A program made the position numbers and the translations under genes. Positions 31,797-42,648 of a DNA stretch of 64,000 bases are shown here, one piece after another (within the stretch, counting starts at the first letter, position 1; each line of letters opens with the position of its first letter). The notes under the pieces were generated by a model. That model saw only the letters and a list, made by a program, of their open reading frames with translations. It had not been told where the DNA came from and searched no databases. The DNA lies in contig NC_069094.1 in the NCBI RefSeq assembly GCF_947172395.1, positions 14,560,292-14,624,291 of the forward strand, written 5' to 3'. The DNA comes from Bicyclus anynana. Lineage: Eukaryota; Arthropoda; Insecta; Lepidoptera; Nymphalidae.

Positions 31797-31900
31797 CTAT
31801 TTTGGAGTGTGCGAGCTTGAGTGACATGACACAGGCGAGTGTCACGGTCAGGGTGGCGATCCTCATCGTGACATCGGCTTACGTCATTTTCAGCAAATAA
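31797..31900 (-). CDS. Candidate signal-peptide exon of a secreted host protein
   Basis: Read on the minus strand: acceptor TTTTTCTTGTTGCAG (ending 31901), a 34-base leader, ATG at 31866-31864, 23 codons, then donor ATAG|GTGAGT (31796-31791). The peptide MRIATLTVTLACVMSLKLAH plus SKI has a basic N-terminus, a hydrophobic core and small residues near the end, the form of a secretory signal. The exon ends in phase 1, the usual phase for signal-peptide exons. Two tiny upstream ORFs (ATG-ACG-TAA, and ATG-TCA-CGA-TGA whose stop overlaps the main ATG) precede the start. GC content is well above the flanks and it is not repetitive here. The protein is not recognised; the mature part must lie to the left on the minus strand and was not found. 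Confidence 0.55.
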
Positions 31901-32471
31901 CTGCAACAAGAAAAACATTTTAAAACTTGGAGAAGCCGTCGTCTACCTCTACCCTGAGAACCATAGATTTTTTGCGATAATACAAATCACTAAAAATAAT
32001 AAACACAGTTTATAACTAGAGCAACCCCACCCGGTGGACTGACGACATCAAGCAAAACGATTTTTTTCGAAAGGCGGTTTTTATAAACACAGTTTATATC
32101 TGTTGTGGGATCACTATTTTCATATTTTGTTTATGTATCCTGTTTTTAAATTGTGTATTTTTAATATTTTAATTTGTTCCAAACGAAACTTTTTTAATAT
32201 TTTTAATAAGAAGCCTATATGCAGCTAATCCACCTCCTCTATCTTCCAGGGAAAGTTCTATTAAAATCGGTTTTGCCGTTTCAGATATAAGCCCGAAAAA
32301 ATAAATAGATACACAGATAAATAAAATTTACCTCAGTTTGGGCAATCACTTCTTCATTTGACACGATTTTTTTTTAAATAAACTTGTAGCGGTTTACCTC
32401 TGATTAATTTTATTATGTACAGGTTGGTGACTTGGCAGAATATACGGGGCCCTTAATCACAGTTCGCTGCT
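31901..32471. other. No gene seen; possible intron
   Basis: AT-rich. A 30-base scrap of RTE ORF end (GGTGGACTGACGACATCAAG) lies at 32033-32052. Confidence 0.3.
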
Positions 32472-32473
32472 AA

Positions 32474-32970
32474 CCTATTCACTATTTTGGTCTTTATAAT
32501 CAACCTTTGGTCTTTAAAACCAACCAGAGGCGGGATAACCCAGTGGATATGACCTCTGCCTCCGATTCTGGGGTGTAGGTACGAATCCGGTCCGGGATGC
32601 ACCTCCAACTTTTCAGTTGTGTGCAGTTTAAGAAATTACATCGTGAGGAAACTTGCATTCCAGAGAATTTTCTTTATTCTCCGCGTGTGTCAAGTCTGCC
32701 AATGGGTCAGCGTGGTGGACTATTAGCCTAACCCTTCTCATTCTGAGAGGAGACTTGAGCTCAGCAGTGAGCCGAATATGGGTTGATAATGATGATCAAC
32801 CTATTAAAATAATCAACAAATCATTAGACAAAATGTCATCTACATACTATATGATATCCACCAGTAAGCACCGGATGACATTTGTATCTTGTATCATAGT
32901 ATGTAGATGACATTTTGTCAATTGGTTTTATTTTAATAGGTCGATAATAAAGACCAAAATAGTGAATAGG
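32474..32970. mobile_element. MITE with TIR CCTATTCACTATTTTGGTCT, split by SINE-A
   Basis: Left end CCTATTCACTATTTTGGTCT; the right end is its reverse complement (AGACCAAAATAGTGAATAGG). An inner inverted pair, GACAAAATGTCATCTACATA, lies at about 32827 and 32900. The left arm has a 20-bp tandem duplication (TTTGGTCTTTATAATCAACC / TTTGGTCTTTAAAACCAACC). A decayed relative is at 42476-42648. Confidence 0.7.
32526..32797 (+). mobile_element. SINE-A nested in the MITE
   Basis: GGCGGGATAACCCAGTGGAT head, TACGAATCCGG B box (altered), tail GGGTTGATAATGATGAT. ATCAACC occurs before the left-arm duplication and right after the tail, a possible target duplication. Confidence 0.8.
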
Positions 32971-33735
32971 CCAACAGAGCCTAGAAGTGCTCAATGCAAA
33001 AGATGATTGACCGAAATGTTTGCAGTGCAAATACGAGAAGTTCCGCGACAAACAGCAACTACGTCAGAGTTTGGAATCAAAATAACAAGAACCCAGAGCT
33101 TGAAGCTAGTTTAAAAAAAACCGTCCAAATGCGAGTCAGGCTCGCGCACGAATGGTTCCGTACCATCTACGAACATTTCAACTGCCTTACTACCACGATT
33201 CATAAAGCCTGGTGACCAGTGCACTTCATAGATGCAAAAATGTATTACTTACCCTGAAGTCCCATTACGAATTTATACTACAGCCTTTCTTTATAAGTAC
33301 TGTTTACCAACAAACAAATTAAAAATGAGGGTATAAATCACTAGTCATTTCACACCTAATAATAATTATTATTAACTTGTCCTTATATTAATAAAAATAA
33401 ATTTGATTAATAAGCTTAGACCAATTAAATATAATTGATATATTTTATATAACATTTTGTAAACAAACCATACATAATTAAAAATAAATAAGTTATGAAA
33501 TGACATGCATTTTCTACCTTCATTTCCAATTTCTTTGTTGGTAACAGTAAGGTAACAGTATTCATCAATAAAAGCTGTAGTATAGAGCAGGAATTTCCTA
33601 TTTTTTACAATTTTTACTTAAGTGCCTACCCTATTAAGTGACAATCTCATGCACGCCACTGCTGGTGACATACGGACGGATGGACAGACAGTGGAGTCTT
33701 AGTAATAGTCAAGTTTTAAACTTTAGATACATACA
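32971..33735. other. No gene recognised
   Basis: 32994-33215 (+) is open for 73 codons and contains CCAAATGCGAGTCAGGCTCG ... GGTTCCGTACCATC, wording often seen in insect repeats rather than in a host gene. The rest is AT-rich. Confidence 0.3.
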
Positions 33736-33884
33736 TCATCATCATATTCAGCCGATGGACGTCCACTGTAGGACATAGGCCTTTTGTAGGGACTTCCAAA
33801 CATCACGAGACTGAGCCGCCTGCATCCAACGAAATCTTGATATCGTCAGTCCACCTGGTGACGACCAACACTGCCCTTTCTAAT
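33736..33884 (-). mobile_element. RTE-like LINE 3' end fragment
   Basis: Minus strand: GTTGGTCGTCACCAGGTGGA, ATCAAGATTTCG, TTTGGAAGTCCCTACAAAAG, CCTATGTCCTACAGTGGACG, then an ATG repeat tail. Confidence 0.7.
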
Positions 33885-34142
33885 TTTTTTTTAATTTTCA
33901 TCTCTTTAAATTTTTTTACATTGTAGTTATGGACATTGGGGTACCGAACCCTAAAAATACGTCCCAGGTATGAGGTTGTGCTAGTTGTTGGAACGCGGCT
34001 ACAGCGGGATTATCCGGCTGAGCCACGCTCGGGAATGGAGGTGTTAAGCCTAATCCACACTGTGCTGCATTTGTATGGGCACATCAACTTGCATACCTGT
34101 CGCGTGTTGTGATAAACCTACATCAAGTAGATCGGTTTCTAA

Positions 34143-34465
34143 AGTTTTTTTTTTTATTGTTTACAAGTTAGCCCTTGACTACAATCTCACCTGATGGTAA
34201 GTGATGATGTAGTCTTAGATGGAAGCGGGCTAACTTGTAAGGAGGAGGATGAAAATCCACACCCCTTTCGGTTTCTACACGGCATCGTACCGGAACGCTA
34301 AATCGCTTGGCGGTACGTCTTTGCCGTTAGGGTGGTAACTAGCCACGGCCGAAGCCTCCCACCAGCCAGACCTGGACCAATTAAGAAAATCTCAATCTGC
34401 CCAGCCGGGGATCGAACCCAGGACCTCTGTTTTGTTAATCCACCGCGCATACCACTGCGCATACA
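34143..34465 (-). mobile_element. SINE-B, full length except the first bases
   Basis: Minus-strand head GCGCAGTGGTATGCGCGGTG, B box GGTTCGATCCC, body CGAAAGGGGTGTGGATTTTC, tail CTTACCATCAGGTGAGATTG. Followed by CAATAAAAAAA in the minus sense. Confidence 0.85.
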
Positions 34466-34599
34466 TAGTTTGAAAGAGGAACTTTAGTATAGTTAAAAGA
34501 TTACTATGAATAAAATCACTAATAAACCATCTGAGTGTACAGAAAAGTAAATACTATATCATAATATAATTCGCTGTTTAGCAAATGGATAAACACATC

Positions 34600-35188
34600 T
34601 TATGAATGTTATTTAAACGGGTACATACCACGATAAAACGACGAGATTTTTATTGTCGATATTTCGACCCAGTTGCATGGATCGTGGTCACGACGGGACT
34701 GAAGTTGCGAGATGAGAAGTGAAGTCAGCTGTTAAGGGCAAAATCGATCTACCCTCTTTCTTGTTCTTTTTCTTTTTTCAACGACCTCGCGTTTTTGGCT
34801 GTTTAGGTAAACCACACTCACGACATCGCTTTTGTTATTATGCGTGTCGCGGCGCCCTCTTGGTTTGCACATACGAGCGATAAAAAACAACGACCCGCAA
34901 AAGTCTGCGATAGCTGATCACATTCTACAACCGGGAACTAAACATTGGATTGAGATCCATAATCCACACATTATTTCCACGGACCGCCACTATATACCCC
35001 GAGTAGTTCGAGAAGCCATTGAAATTCGAAAATACAAAAATTTCAATCGGGAAGATGGTTTCAAACTAGCCAGCGAGTGGAACCCGGTGGTAGAATTGTG
35101 CAATCAATCAATCAAATATCAATCACGCCCTTATAGTTATTTTGGAAATATTTCATGTACAGAATTGAACTTTCTACAGATTTATTAA
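34600..35188 (+). mobile_element. Penelope-like element, 5' truncated, with inverted terminal piece
   Basis: 34615-34790 contains GTCGATATTTCGACCCAGTT and GATCGTGGTCACGACGGGAC, which in the opposite sense is the terminal repeat sequence normally found after the Penelope ORF. Here it lies before the ORF fragment and inverted. Inverted 5' terminal fragments are a known Penelope feature. No terminal repeat is seen after the ORF. Confidence 0.6.
34832..35188 (+). pseudogene. Penelope-like ORF, C-terminal endonuclease end
   Basis: The frame encodes KNNDPQKSAIADHILQPGT, DRHYIPRVVREAIEIRKYKN and FNREDGFKLASEWNPVV. This is the conserved C-terminal end of Penelope-type proteins, covering the last part of the GIY-YIG endonuclease, whose REAIEI helix carries a conserved Glu. 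The reverse transcriptase and the GIY-YIG start are missing, so it is inactive. The first ATG is only the first in frame, not a true start. Confidence 0.75.
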
Positions 35189-35870
35189 AAGTATTGATAT
35201 ATTAAAAGGATATAGATTAGTTTTAAGTTTTTGGTTAACATAGATATTTGTAATATAGAAATTTATAAAATTTTTTATTGTAGAAACAGAATAAAATATT
35301 ATATGAGCATTATACTCATTGGCAAGGGCCATCACTATTACCCACCGGGATGAAAGCCTTGCCTTAACATTTTTGAGCCAAATAAACACCAAACTTATGA
35401 ATCAGTTTATCAGGCATCATTTTATAATGTTATCAAAAGTTTAAAAATAAAATAAATCAAGAAAGATATTTAACTTTTCCAACTATATTATTAAACTGTC
35501 GTTGAGTTCTTTACTGTCTAACAATAGTATGCAGAATGCATTCAAAACTGTAAGTAAAACAAACACGACTAGTTTCCCTTATACGGGCTCGATTTATACT
35601 CGAGCGCAAAGGAAATTCAATTTCCTTTATAAGAATCTATCGAATGAACGGGAGCTAAATCGAATAATCTTCAAATGGACCAACGTTTTACATATTACGA
35701 CGCTGGGGTTAGTTTTGATCGAGTTCGCTTGTTTATGCGGCCGGAGCTGCTAGCTAACTTACTAACTTACTCTAGCATCGAGCCAATAAATTGTTAGTAA
35801 TAGTAGGTATTGTCAATATACTAGAAACTGCATCTATACTAGAAATAGAATATGTATAGGTTTATTTTAC
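35189..35870. other. No gene recognised
   Basis: 35502-35753 (+) has 83 open codons ending in a hydrophobic, cysteine-bearing tail (LVLIEFACLCGRSC) but no domain and no supporting signals. AGGAAATTCAATTTCCTTTAT at about 35609 is a short palindrome. Confidence 0.25.
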
Positions 35871-36236
35871 TATCTATCTTACTAATATTATAAACGCGAA
35901 AGATGGATGTTTGGATGTTTGGATGTTTGTTACTCTATAACGCCGCTACTGCTGAAGCGATTTAGATGAAATTTGGAATGGATTTTACTCAGGATTAACA
36001 CATAGGCTACTTTTTATCCCGAAAAAATCCATGGTTTCCGGATATTTGCGAAAACTGATGATTTTGATGATATGAATGTTTGTTACTCTTTCACGCCTCA
36101 ACTACTGAACCGAATTCGCTGAAATGGTATTAAGATATTATTATCGCCTGGATTAACACATAGACTACTTTTTATCCCGGAAAAATCCATGGTTCCCGAG
36201 GGATTTGTGAAAAACTAAATTCCACGCGGACGAAGT
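35871..36236 (+). mobile_element. Helitron-like element, 3' end lost
   Basis: TATCTTACTAATATTATAAACGCG start region, duplicated ATGGTT/GGGATAAAA-type interior, stops inside the hairpin at CCACGCGGACGAAG. Confidence 0.65.
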
Positions 36237-37246
36237 TAATATTCTATATTTATAATAAAACCGGTCAAATTTTATAAATTGATTCGTAATATGAGATTTT
36301 ACTTATACATACTGTAACAGGTACATTTTTTACATTCTGTAATATTCTGAGTATATTTTGAAAATTTCTGTCGGGGGCATTATGTAATCGATACTGAAGC
36401 TAAAAATATTTTTTTTTCAATTTTTATTGTAAAAAAATTGGATTGTTAAGTTTAGTAAATAAAAGATCGTAATTTATCTCAAATAGAAACTCGCTGTGGG
36501 AGAAGCAATGTGTGAGTAGATTTAAATTCAATTGGAATTTTATGAGATTGAACGTGAATTTTAAAATAGTCTCAAGAGTTACATCGTGGAGCTATTTTCA
36601 GCATTAACTAGATGGCGCTGGGTGCATTTTAAGTCGCATTTACGATAAGCTCATTCCAGTAATCTACTTGCAGTAAACAATAAATATTTTAAACCGTTTC
36701 TGTTTATGTTTGGTAAGATGGCTTTTGTTATCACTTTTAGATGTCATTATGTATTTACGAGTATATTATATTTTGCTAAGTTAACAATTTTTCATTTCAT
36801 GTTTCACTTTGTACAAAGTTTAAGTACCCTCTTCCATTTTAAAGTAAAAAAAATCGAAAAATCTATTCTTACTGTGAGCGTCTACACTCTATTCAAAGCA
36901 AAACTCTGATTACAGTTAACCAGAGTTATGATCATGGAGTTCAGGTAGACTGTCAGTTAGTTAGTGATATTATGTATTTCGTTTAAAGTCGTAATCTAAA
37001 AATCTTGAGACACGCTGTTTGTGGTTAAATTCCTTTGCATCCGGCTTGACCGATTTCAATGATATTCTTTCTTATAATATGTTCGTATGAATATATGAAC
37101 CCGTACCTTTTTAATCGTTGTTTCACTATTTTTGCGTGAAAGAAATTGCACAGCTGATATCATCCGCGTTTGTGTAAAATGTTCTATTTTCCGTTGTAAT
37201 CCGTTATTCAAAATCTCTTCCTTTGAGAGTATGTAAAAGACATATG
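36237..37246. other. No gene seen; fourth Helitron-like subfamily at the left edge
   Basis: TATATTTATAATAAAACCGG and GAGATTTTACTTATACATAC match 30377-30440. The rest is AT-rich; a 67-codon frame at 36706 (+) has no domain. Confidence 0.3.
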
Positions 37247-37541
37247 AGCCGTGATAGCCCAGCGGATATGACCTCTGCCTCCGATTCCGAAAGGTTCGAA
37301 TCTGGTCCTCATGCACCTCCAACTTTTCAGTTGTGTGCATTTTAAGAACTTAAATATTGTGACACGTGTCTCAAACGGTGAACGAAACCTGCATACCAGA
37401 GAATTTTCTTAATTCTCTCGCGTGTGTAAAGTTTGCGAATCCGCATCGGGCCAGCGTGGTGGACTATTGGCCTAACCCCTCTCATTCTGAGAGGGGACTC
37501 GAGCTCAGTAGTGAATATGGGTTGATAATGATGATGATGAA
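37247..37541 (+). mobile_element. SINE-A, near full length
   Basis: Head GAGCCGTGATAGCCCAGCGG, B box shortened (GGTTCGAATCTGG), hairpin GAATTTTCTTAATTCTC, tail GGGTTGATAATGATGATGAT. Confidence 0.85.
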
Positions 37542-37872
37542 AAGACATACAGTAGGTACAGACATACGAGTATTAAGCTATAACATATTTAATTCTAACT
37601 TTGCGCCTGTTAGGCTACTTGTAAACTCAGTCCTTTGTTCGTAGCAACAACACATTGAGTTGATTTCACGTAACCTACGTGCCTTTACCAGCTCCTGTGT
37701 TGTTTTACAACAGTTCATTCTGTTACCTGTTTACATTGCATTGTATTGTTCCCAAGTTTGGAGTTTCCTTCCAAGTTTCAATTGGATTTTGATAATGTTT
37801 TCATTACATTGAACCTCGTGGGTCTAATGGCTGAGAAATAAGTTTTAAAGTTCAAATCTTTATTATTATACA
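37542..37872. other. No gene seen
   Basis: Unassigned. Confidence 0.3.
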
Positions 37873-38050
37873 TCATCATCATCATCACATCAGCCGTCTA
37901 CTGCATCTAGACGTCTACTGCAGGACTTTTGTAGGGACTTCCAAACAACATGATCCTGTGCTGCCTTTCTTCCAGAGATTCACTAGATGAATCTCTGGAA
38001 CTCGGTTAATGTCGTCAGTCCACCTGGTGAGGGGTCGACCAACATTGTTA
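37873..38050 (-). mobile_element. RTE-like LINE 3' end fragment
   Basis: Minus strand: GTTGGTCGACCCCTCACCAG, GGACTGACGACATTAACCGA, TTTGGAAGTCCCTACAAAAG, GTCCTGCAGTAGACG, ATG tail. TTCCAGAGATTCACTAG/ATGAATCTCTGGAA is a local inverted repeat at 37970-38000. Confidence 0.65.
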
Positions 38051-38317
38051 TTAGATTGTGTCCATTAACCATTGCACTCCTCTGCTCTTTTTCCTATAAA
38101 ACAAGTGGATTTGGAGTAAAGATTCGCTATCCCAGCTTACACAGATTAATTTTTAAAAATGTGTCCTTCATAACACGTAACTTTAGCAGAGTGAAGTATA
38201 TCATATGGTACAACTGCAAGCTATAAAATGAAAGACTAAATTGAATTGAACTGGCCCGAGAAACTGACGAAAACAACTCTGCTAGCTATGCTAGCCAAAC
38301 GACCGTACTTCATACTT

Positions 38318-38546
38318 TACTTAATATTATAAATGTGAAAGTGTGTTTGTCTGTTTGTTTGTCCGTCTTTCACGGCAAAATGGAGCGACGAATTGACGTG
38401 ATTATTTTAGTGGAGATAGTTGGAAGGATGGAGAGTGACAAAGGCTACTTTTATGTCTTCTAACCCCCCACATCCCTAAAATGGGGGGTGGAAGTTTGTA
38501 TGGAACATTTGTAGGGTAGGGGTAGGGTAGGTAGGGAAGAAGGGAC
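38318..38546 (+). mobile_element. Helitron-like element, 3' end replaced by SINE-B
   Basis: ACTTAATATTATAAATGTGA, CTGTTTGTTTGTCCGTC, then GTAGGGTAGGGGTAGGGTAG (about 38512-38531). It stops at the T run of the SINE-B. Confidence 0.55.
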
Positions 38547-38548
38547 AT

Positions 38549-38743
38549 ATTTTTTTTTTATTTCTTACAAGTTAGCCCTTGATTACAATCTCACCTGATG
38601 GTAAAGATGATGATGATGCAATCTAAGATGAAAGCGGACTAACGTGTTAGGAGGAGGATGAAAATCCACATCCCTTTTGGTTTCTACACGACATCGTGCC
38701 GGAACGCTAAATCGCTTGGCGGTACGTCCTTTGTCGGTAGAGT
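38549..38743 (-). mobile_element. SINE-B, 5' truncated
   Basis: Minus tail TTACCATCAGGTGAGATTGT and body to GTACCGCCAAGCGATTTAGC; no head. It has an extra GATGATGAT step. Confidence 0.8.
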
Positions 38744-39050
38744 ATAATAGCAGCAAAAGGCGGCGGTGTAGCGCCGGAGCGGTGTCATAGAAATATATGT
38801 GGTATGTCACGTGATTCGCTCCGGCATCGCACCGGACTTGCAACAACCGAGACATGGCGGGGAGGGGTAAATACGTTGCGACGTCGGAGCGGTACCGCTC
38901 AATTGCTTATATGTCACAACATCACTTTATTAAAAGACTATCCAACGCTGCTACGGCGCCACTGCGTCATAACAACGTTGCGGCGCCGCACCGCTCGTAC
39001 GCCCGCTGATACGGTGAAATATTTGCGATCCGTGAGCAGAGCGATTGACG
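38744..39050. repeat. GC-rich block, probably a DNA-transposon relic
   Basis: TAGCAGCAAAAGGCGGCGGT, GTAGCGCCGGAGCGGTGTCA, TGCGGCGCCGCACCGCTCGT: CpG-rich with many inverted GCGC/CCGCTC words. No second copy in the window and no clear termini. Confidence 0.35.
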
Positions 39051-39779
39051 CAGTGGTGATCAAGTCTATAAGTCATACGTAGTAGGTATTATGTCGCTGA
39101 TTTTAATAATGAAATATAAAGGTCGTCTAATTCGCTACGCCATTAGTCAGTACGTTTCACGTCTATGGACGTTGTCATTAATTATTTCCATTAAATAGAA
39201 GCGCTTGTGTTAATCCATTGAATAAACTGTGGAAAAGTTTTCTGAAAGCTTGCACGTTTAACTCGCAAACGAGAAAATAATTCGCACGCAATCTTTTCAT
39301 TAGTACTACGCCATTATGTATATCGCTTGTGCAAATGAATACAGTTGCAACTCGCGATGCGCTAACGAAACTAATGATCTGCTCCTTGCATTTTTAAGGT
39401 GTTTTAGAGTTATAGAAACAGCTGTTTTCATGAACACTCCGCTGCAAGGGTATACAATATTGTGGGAAATAAGTAGTCTGAGCAGGATATCATGTCACTC
39501 GACTATTTGTGTTGGCTCGTCCCGACGCTAGGTGGCGCTGGTTGTTTTCGTGCAGAGTGGAAGTGGTTAGACGGAGGCGACTGGTGTGAATGATGCGAAT
39601 GATCTCTCATTGTCTCGAGATTGTTTTGGGAACATTTTGATTTAATTAAGTTGTCCTGATAAATATTATGATTCATAACCTTTGTCCGACATTGGTTTTC
39701 TTATTTTTTTTAATCCACTTCTGAGTCTGCTAAAGATATACATAGCATTTGTTTATCTATGTACTATTTTCTAATTTAA
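39051..39779. other. No gene assigned; unique GC-richer stretches
   Basis: 39310-39600 is unique. On the minus strand it could be a 5' UTR or promoter (for example near GCACGAAAACAACCAGCGCC), but no splice-bounded frame was found. Confidence 0.25.
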
Positions 39780-40373
39780 GCTGCGTGTCCATTATTTAGG
39801 AGCGACAGCTTACGCTGGAGTTTGAAGTGTAATAGCTTGTGTATTTAAATGGACGGCACGACCAACTGTCGTCCACGACACCTTGTATACTACTGTATTG
39901 TAAAACATCGTCAACAGCTACAGACGACTGTCGTCCAACTGTTAATTTACTGCCACGACACAGCGAAGCGGCGGGATTCATCATGATCAACCCATATTTG
40001 GCTCACTGCTGAGCTCGAGTCTCCTCTCAGAATGAGAGAGGTTAGGCCAATAGTCCACCACGCTGGCCCAGTGCAAATTGGCAGACTTTCTTTCACATTC
40101 TTCTTCTTTCACCGTATGAGACACGAAATGTGGAGGTGCATTCCCCGGACCGGATTCGAACCCACACCCTCCGGAATCGAAGGCATATCCACTGGGTTAT
40201 CACGCGGGATTACAGAACCGATAATATCGGCCCGATTCAATGGGAACACCTAACCACGATTGTTGTACAACAGTAAATATCGATGTCGTTCAAAGGCTGT
40301 TATGGTGAGGTAGTGACGAAAGTCGTCCAGCAGTAAATTTTGCTGCTCTGACATAATGGGAACGCACTCTTAT
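39780..40373. mobile_element. hAT-like MITE, split by SINE-A
   Basis: Left CTGCGTGTCCATTATTTAGG and right CATAATGGGAACGCAC are imperfect inverted repeats. CAACTGTCGTCCACGAC and CGAAAGTCGTCCAGCAG recur inside. The superfamily is a guess from terminal style. Confidence 0.4.
39978..40206 (-). mobile_element. SINE-A, minus, internally deleted
   Basis: Minus head GTGATAACCCAGTGGATATG, B box GGTTCGAATCC; the body segment with AACTTTTCAG and the hairpin is missing; tail AGCCAAATATGGGTTGATCA. Confidence 0.8.
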
Positions 40374-40389
40374 ATTGAGCTGCCATCAT

Positions 40390-40540
40390 TAAGCGTCTTT
40401 TTGTTACCCTCTTGATGTCATCGGTCCAAGACTGTTTATTCGAGCATCTTACATCTCAAAGTGCATCAGTTCTTTGAACTATGTATCTCGCCCATTGCCA
40501 CTTTGTGTCTTTTTGAGCTACGTGGGTGACTCTGGTTGAT
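40390..40540 (-). mobile_element. Diverged LINE fragment, possibly RTE
   Basis: CGCCCATTGCCACTTTGTG ... GAGCTACGTGGGTGACTCTG resembles the minus strand of the RTE segment CAAAGTCACTGACATAGCTC ... GAAGCTGATGTGGCAAT at 14410-14455. Weak. Confidence 0.3.
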
Positions 40541-40764
40541 GTTTTTTTTTTAATCTTTACAAGTTAGCCCTTGTCTACAATCTCACCTAATGGTAAGTGA
40601 TGATGCAATCTAAGATGGAAGCGGGCTAACTTGTTAGGAGGAGGATGAAAATCCACACCCCTTTCGGTTTCTACACGACATCATACCAGAACGCAAAATC
40701 ACTTGACGGTACGTCTTTGTCGGTAGGGTGGTAACTAGCCACGGCTGGAGCCTCCCACCAGCCA
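40541..40764 (-). mobile_element. SINE-B, 5' truncated
   Basis: Minus: tail CATTAGGTGAGATTGTAGAC, body TAGAAACCGAAAGGGGTGTG, up to GGCTGGTGGGAGGCTCC. Confidence 0.8.
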
Positions 40765-41045
40765 AAAACACAAAAGGAAATCTTTATATCACAAAGTTTA
40801 TAAATGTAACTAACTATGAATAGTGATGGACGGATGGTTTTTGAACGAAAAAGAAAAACACGAGCGATCTTTAAAGGCATTATGACTGCAATAAGGCACG
40901 CTAATGACAGCCATTCGATAGAGCGATCCGTGCGCGGCGCCGCTTTAACTTTTAATACGTCCCCTTTTTCATGCGAACATTTTTTGTTTTAAACTTGATA
41001 TAGTCTAGTTTAGATTGAAGTAAGTTAATTGTGTTACTGCAGTTT

Positions 41046-41336
41046 ATCATCACCAACAATCCATACTCATGAGCCATGAATATTTTCTCTCAGAATTATG
41101 AGAGGTTAGGCTAATAGTCCACCACGGTGGCCCAATGCAGATTAGCAGACTTCACACACATAGAGATGTAAGAAAATACTGAGAATATTTTTCCTTCACC
41201 ATTGTGAGACATGTGATATTTAATTTCTTAAAATGCACTAACTGAAAAATTTGACGTGCATACCCTGTAAAGGATTTGAACCCACGCCCGACAAATCGAA
41301 AGCCAGAGGTTATCTCCTGGGCTACCACAACTCATC
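41046..41336 (-). mobile_element. SINE-A, diverged
   Basis: Minus head TTGTGGTAGCCCAGGAGATA, B box GGGTTCAAATCC, body TGCACGTCAAATTTTTCAGT, tail region GGATTGTTGGTGATGATAA. Confidence 0.75.
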
Positions 41337-41842
41337 TACTGTACGTTAACAGTTACCTTTGTAAATTATATTATTTAACCAGAAGAAGTTGGTTTTAAAA
41401 AACTTTTAGATTGAGCTAGAGCGCATATCTTACAAGAGATGCGAGCGCATATAGTTATCTTAAAAAGATGAGCAGCACTATTCTGGTACCATGTTTTGAT
41501 TAATACGCAAATGCTACTTTCGATTTCACCTCTATATCTGTGTCTAAAACGATTCTAAAGAAAAAGAGGAAGACGCAATGAAGGGTTGTAATTAAAATAA
41601 TTGTCATTAAAAGAAAAAAAAAACATTAAAATGATTGACAAAATAATAATTAAACGAACTCAAATAAAGCAATATTAAAAAAATAACAGTTAACATTGGA
41701 AGACAAAGAGGTTGACGTATTAAGAGGCTTGTTACTGAAATTATTGTTTGAATAGCTTTCGAAATAATGAATATTTCGATATAAAATACACTTCAAATAA
41801 ATTGGCTCTCGGAAATTATTGTAAAGTGAAGTGTCGATGTTT
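41337..41842. other. No gene seen
   Basis: AT-rich; A-rich runs near 41610-41690. Confidence 0.3.
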
Positions 41843-42322
41843 CTTTTTTTACAAGTTAGCCCTTGACTACAATCTCACCTGATGGTAAATGATGATGCAA
41901 CCTAAGATGGAAACGAGCTAACTTGTTAAAAGTAGGATTGAAATCCACACCCCTTTTGGTTTCTACACGAAAACGTACCGGAACACTAAATCGCTTGGCG
42001 GTACGTCTTTTTTTTTTAAATAAATATACTTAAACAATACACATCATTATCTAGCCCCAAAGTAAGCATACAGAGTAGCTTGTGTTATGGGTGTTAAGAT
42101 AGTTGATATTATAATATTAATATACAATTATATACTACATATAAATACTTATATAATGTATAAATACACACAGACACTGGAAAACACCCATGCTCATCAC
42201 ACAAATATTTTCCAGTTGTGGGAATCGAACCCACGGATGGATGCAGAAAGCAGGGTCACTACCCACTGCGCCACGCGTCTTTGCCGGTAGAGTAGTAACT
42301 AGCCACGGCCGAAGTCTCCCTT
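41843..42322 (-). mobile_element. SINE-B, 5' truncated, interrupted by SINE-D
   Basis: The tail/body part is 41843-42010 and the remainder (CGTCTTTGCCGGTAGAGTAG to GGCCGAAGTCTCCC) 42276-42322. The break is inside TACGTCTTTG, which is continuous in other SINE-B copies. Confidence 0.85.
42011..42275 (-). mobile_element. SINE-D nested in SINE-B, 7-bp duplication CGTCTTT
   Basis: Minus: GGCGCAGTGGGTAGTGACCC head, CGTGGGTTCGATTCCCAC (B box), TTTGTGTGATGAGCATGGG, GGGGCTAGATAATGATGTGT and an A-rich tail. CGTCTTT at 42004-42010 and 42276-42282 is the target duplication. Confidence 0.85.
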
Positions 42323-42475
42323 GATGTTTTGATGACAAAGAGGGTTTTAAATTTAAGTAATAGTATAATAGAGCAGGCAATAGCGCTAGCGCCTTTGTTT
42401 GTTTGTTTTTTAAACAATAACGTCAAAAGATATTAAGAGTCATTACACATTTTTGCAACCCGATCCTCTTGCAGG
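42323..42475. other. Unassigned
   Basis: Nothing recognised; GTTTGTTTGTTTTTTAAAC-like low complexity. Confidence 0.3.
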
Positions 42476-42648
42476 CTAATTCACTATTTTTGACGTATTG
42501 AAGTTCTATGTAACAAATGTCATCCGGTCCCTACTGACAACCCTTCGTGGATATCATACAGTAGGTAGGTGATAATTCTCAAATCGATTTGATGTTTATT
42601 TTAATATGTTGTTAGGAAATAATAAAGCACAAAGTAGTGAATAGGCCA
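42476..42648. mobile_element. Decayed copy of the 32.5 kb MITE
   Basis: GGCTAATTCACTATTTTTGA and AGCACAAAGTAGTGAATAGG match the 32474 TIRs; AAATGTCATCCGGTCCCTAC matches its interior. Confidence 0.6.

Noticed and set aside
38804..39082. 92-codon plus-strand frame as a gene
   Set aside because: Arises from GC-rich transposon-like sequence with GCGCC/CCGCTC words; no domain.
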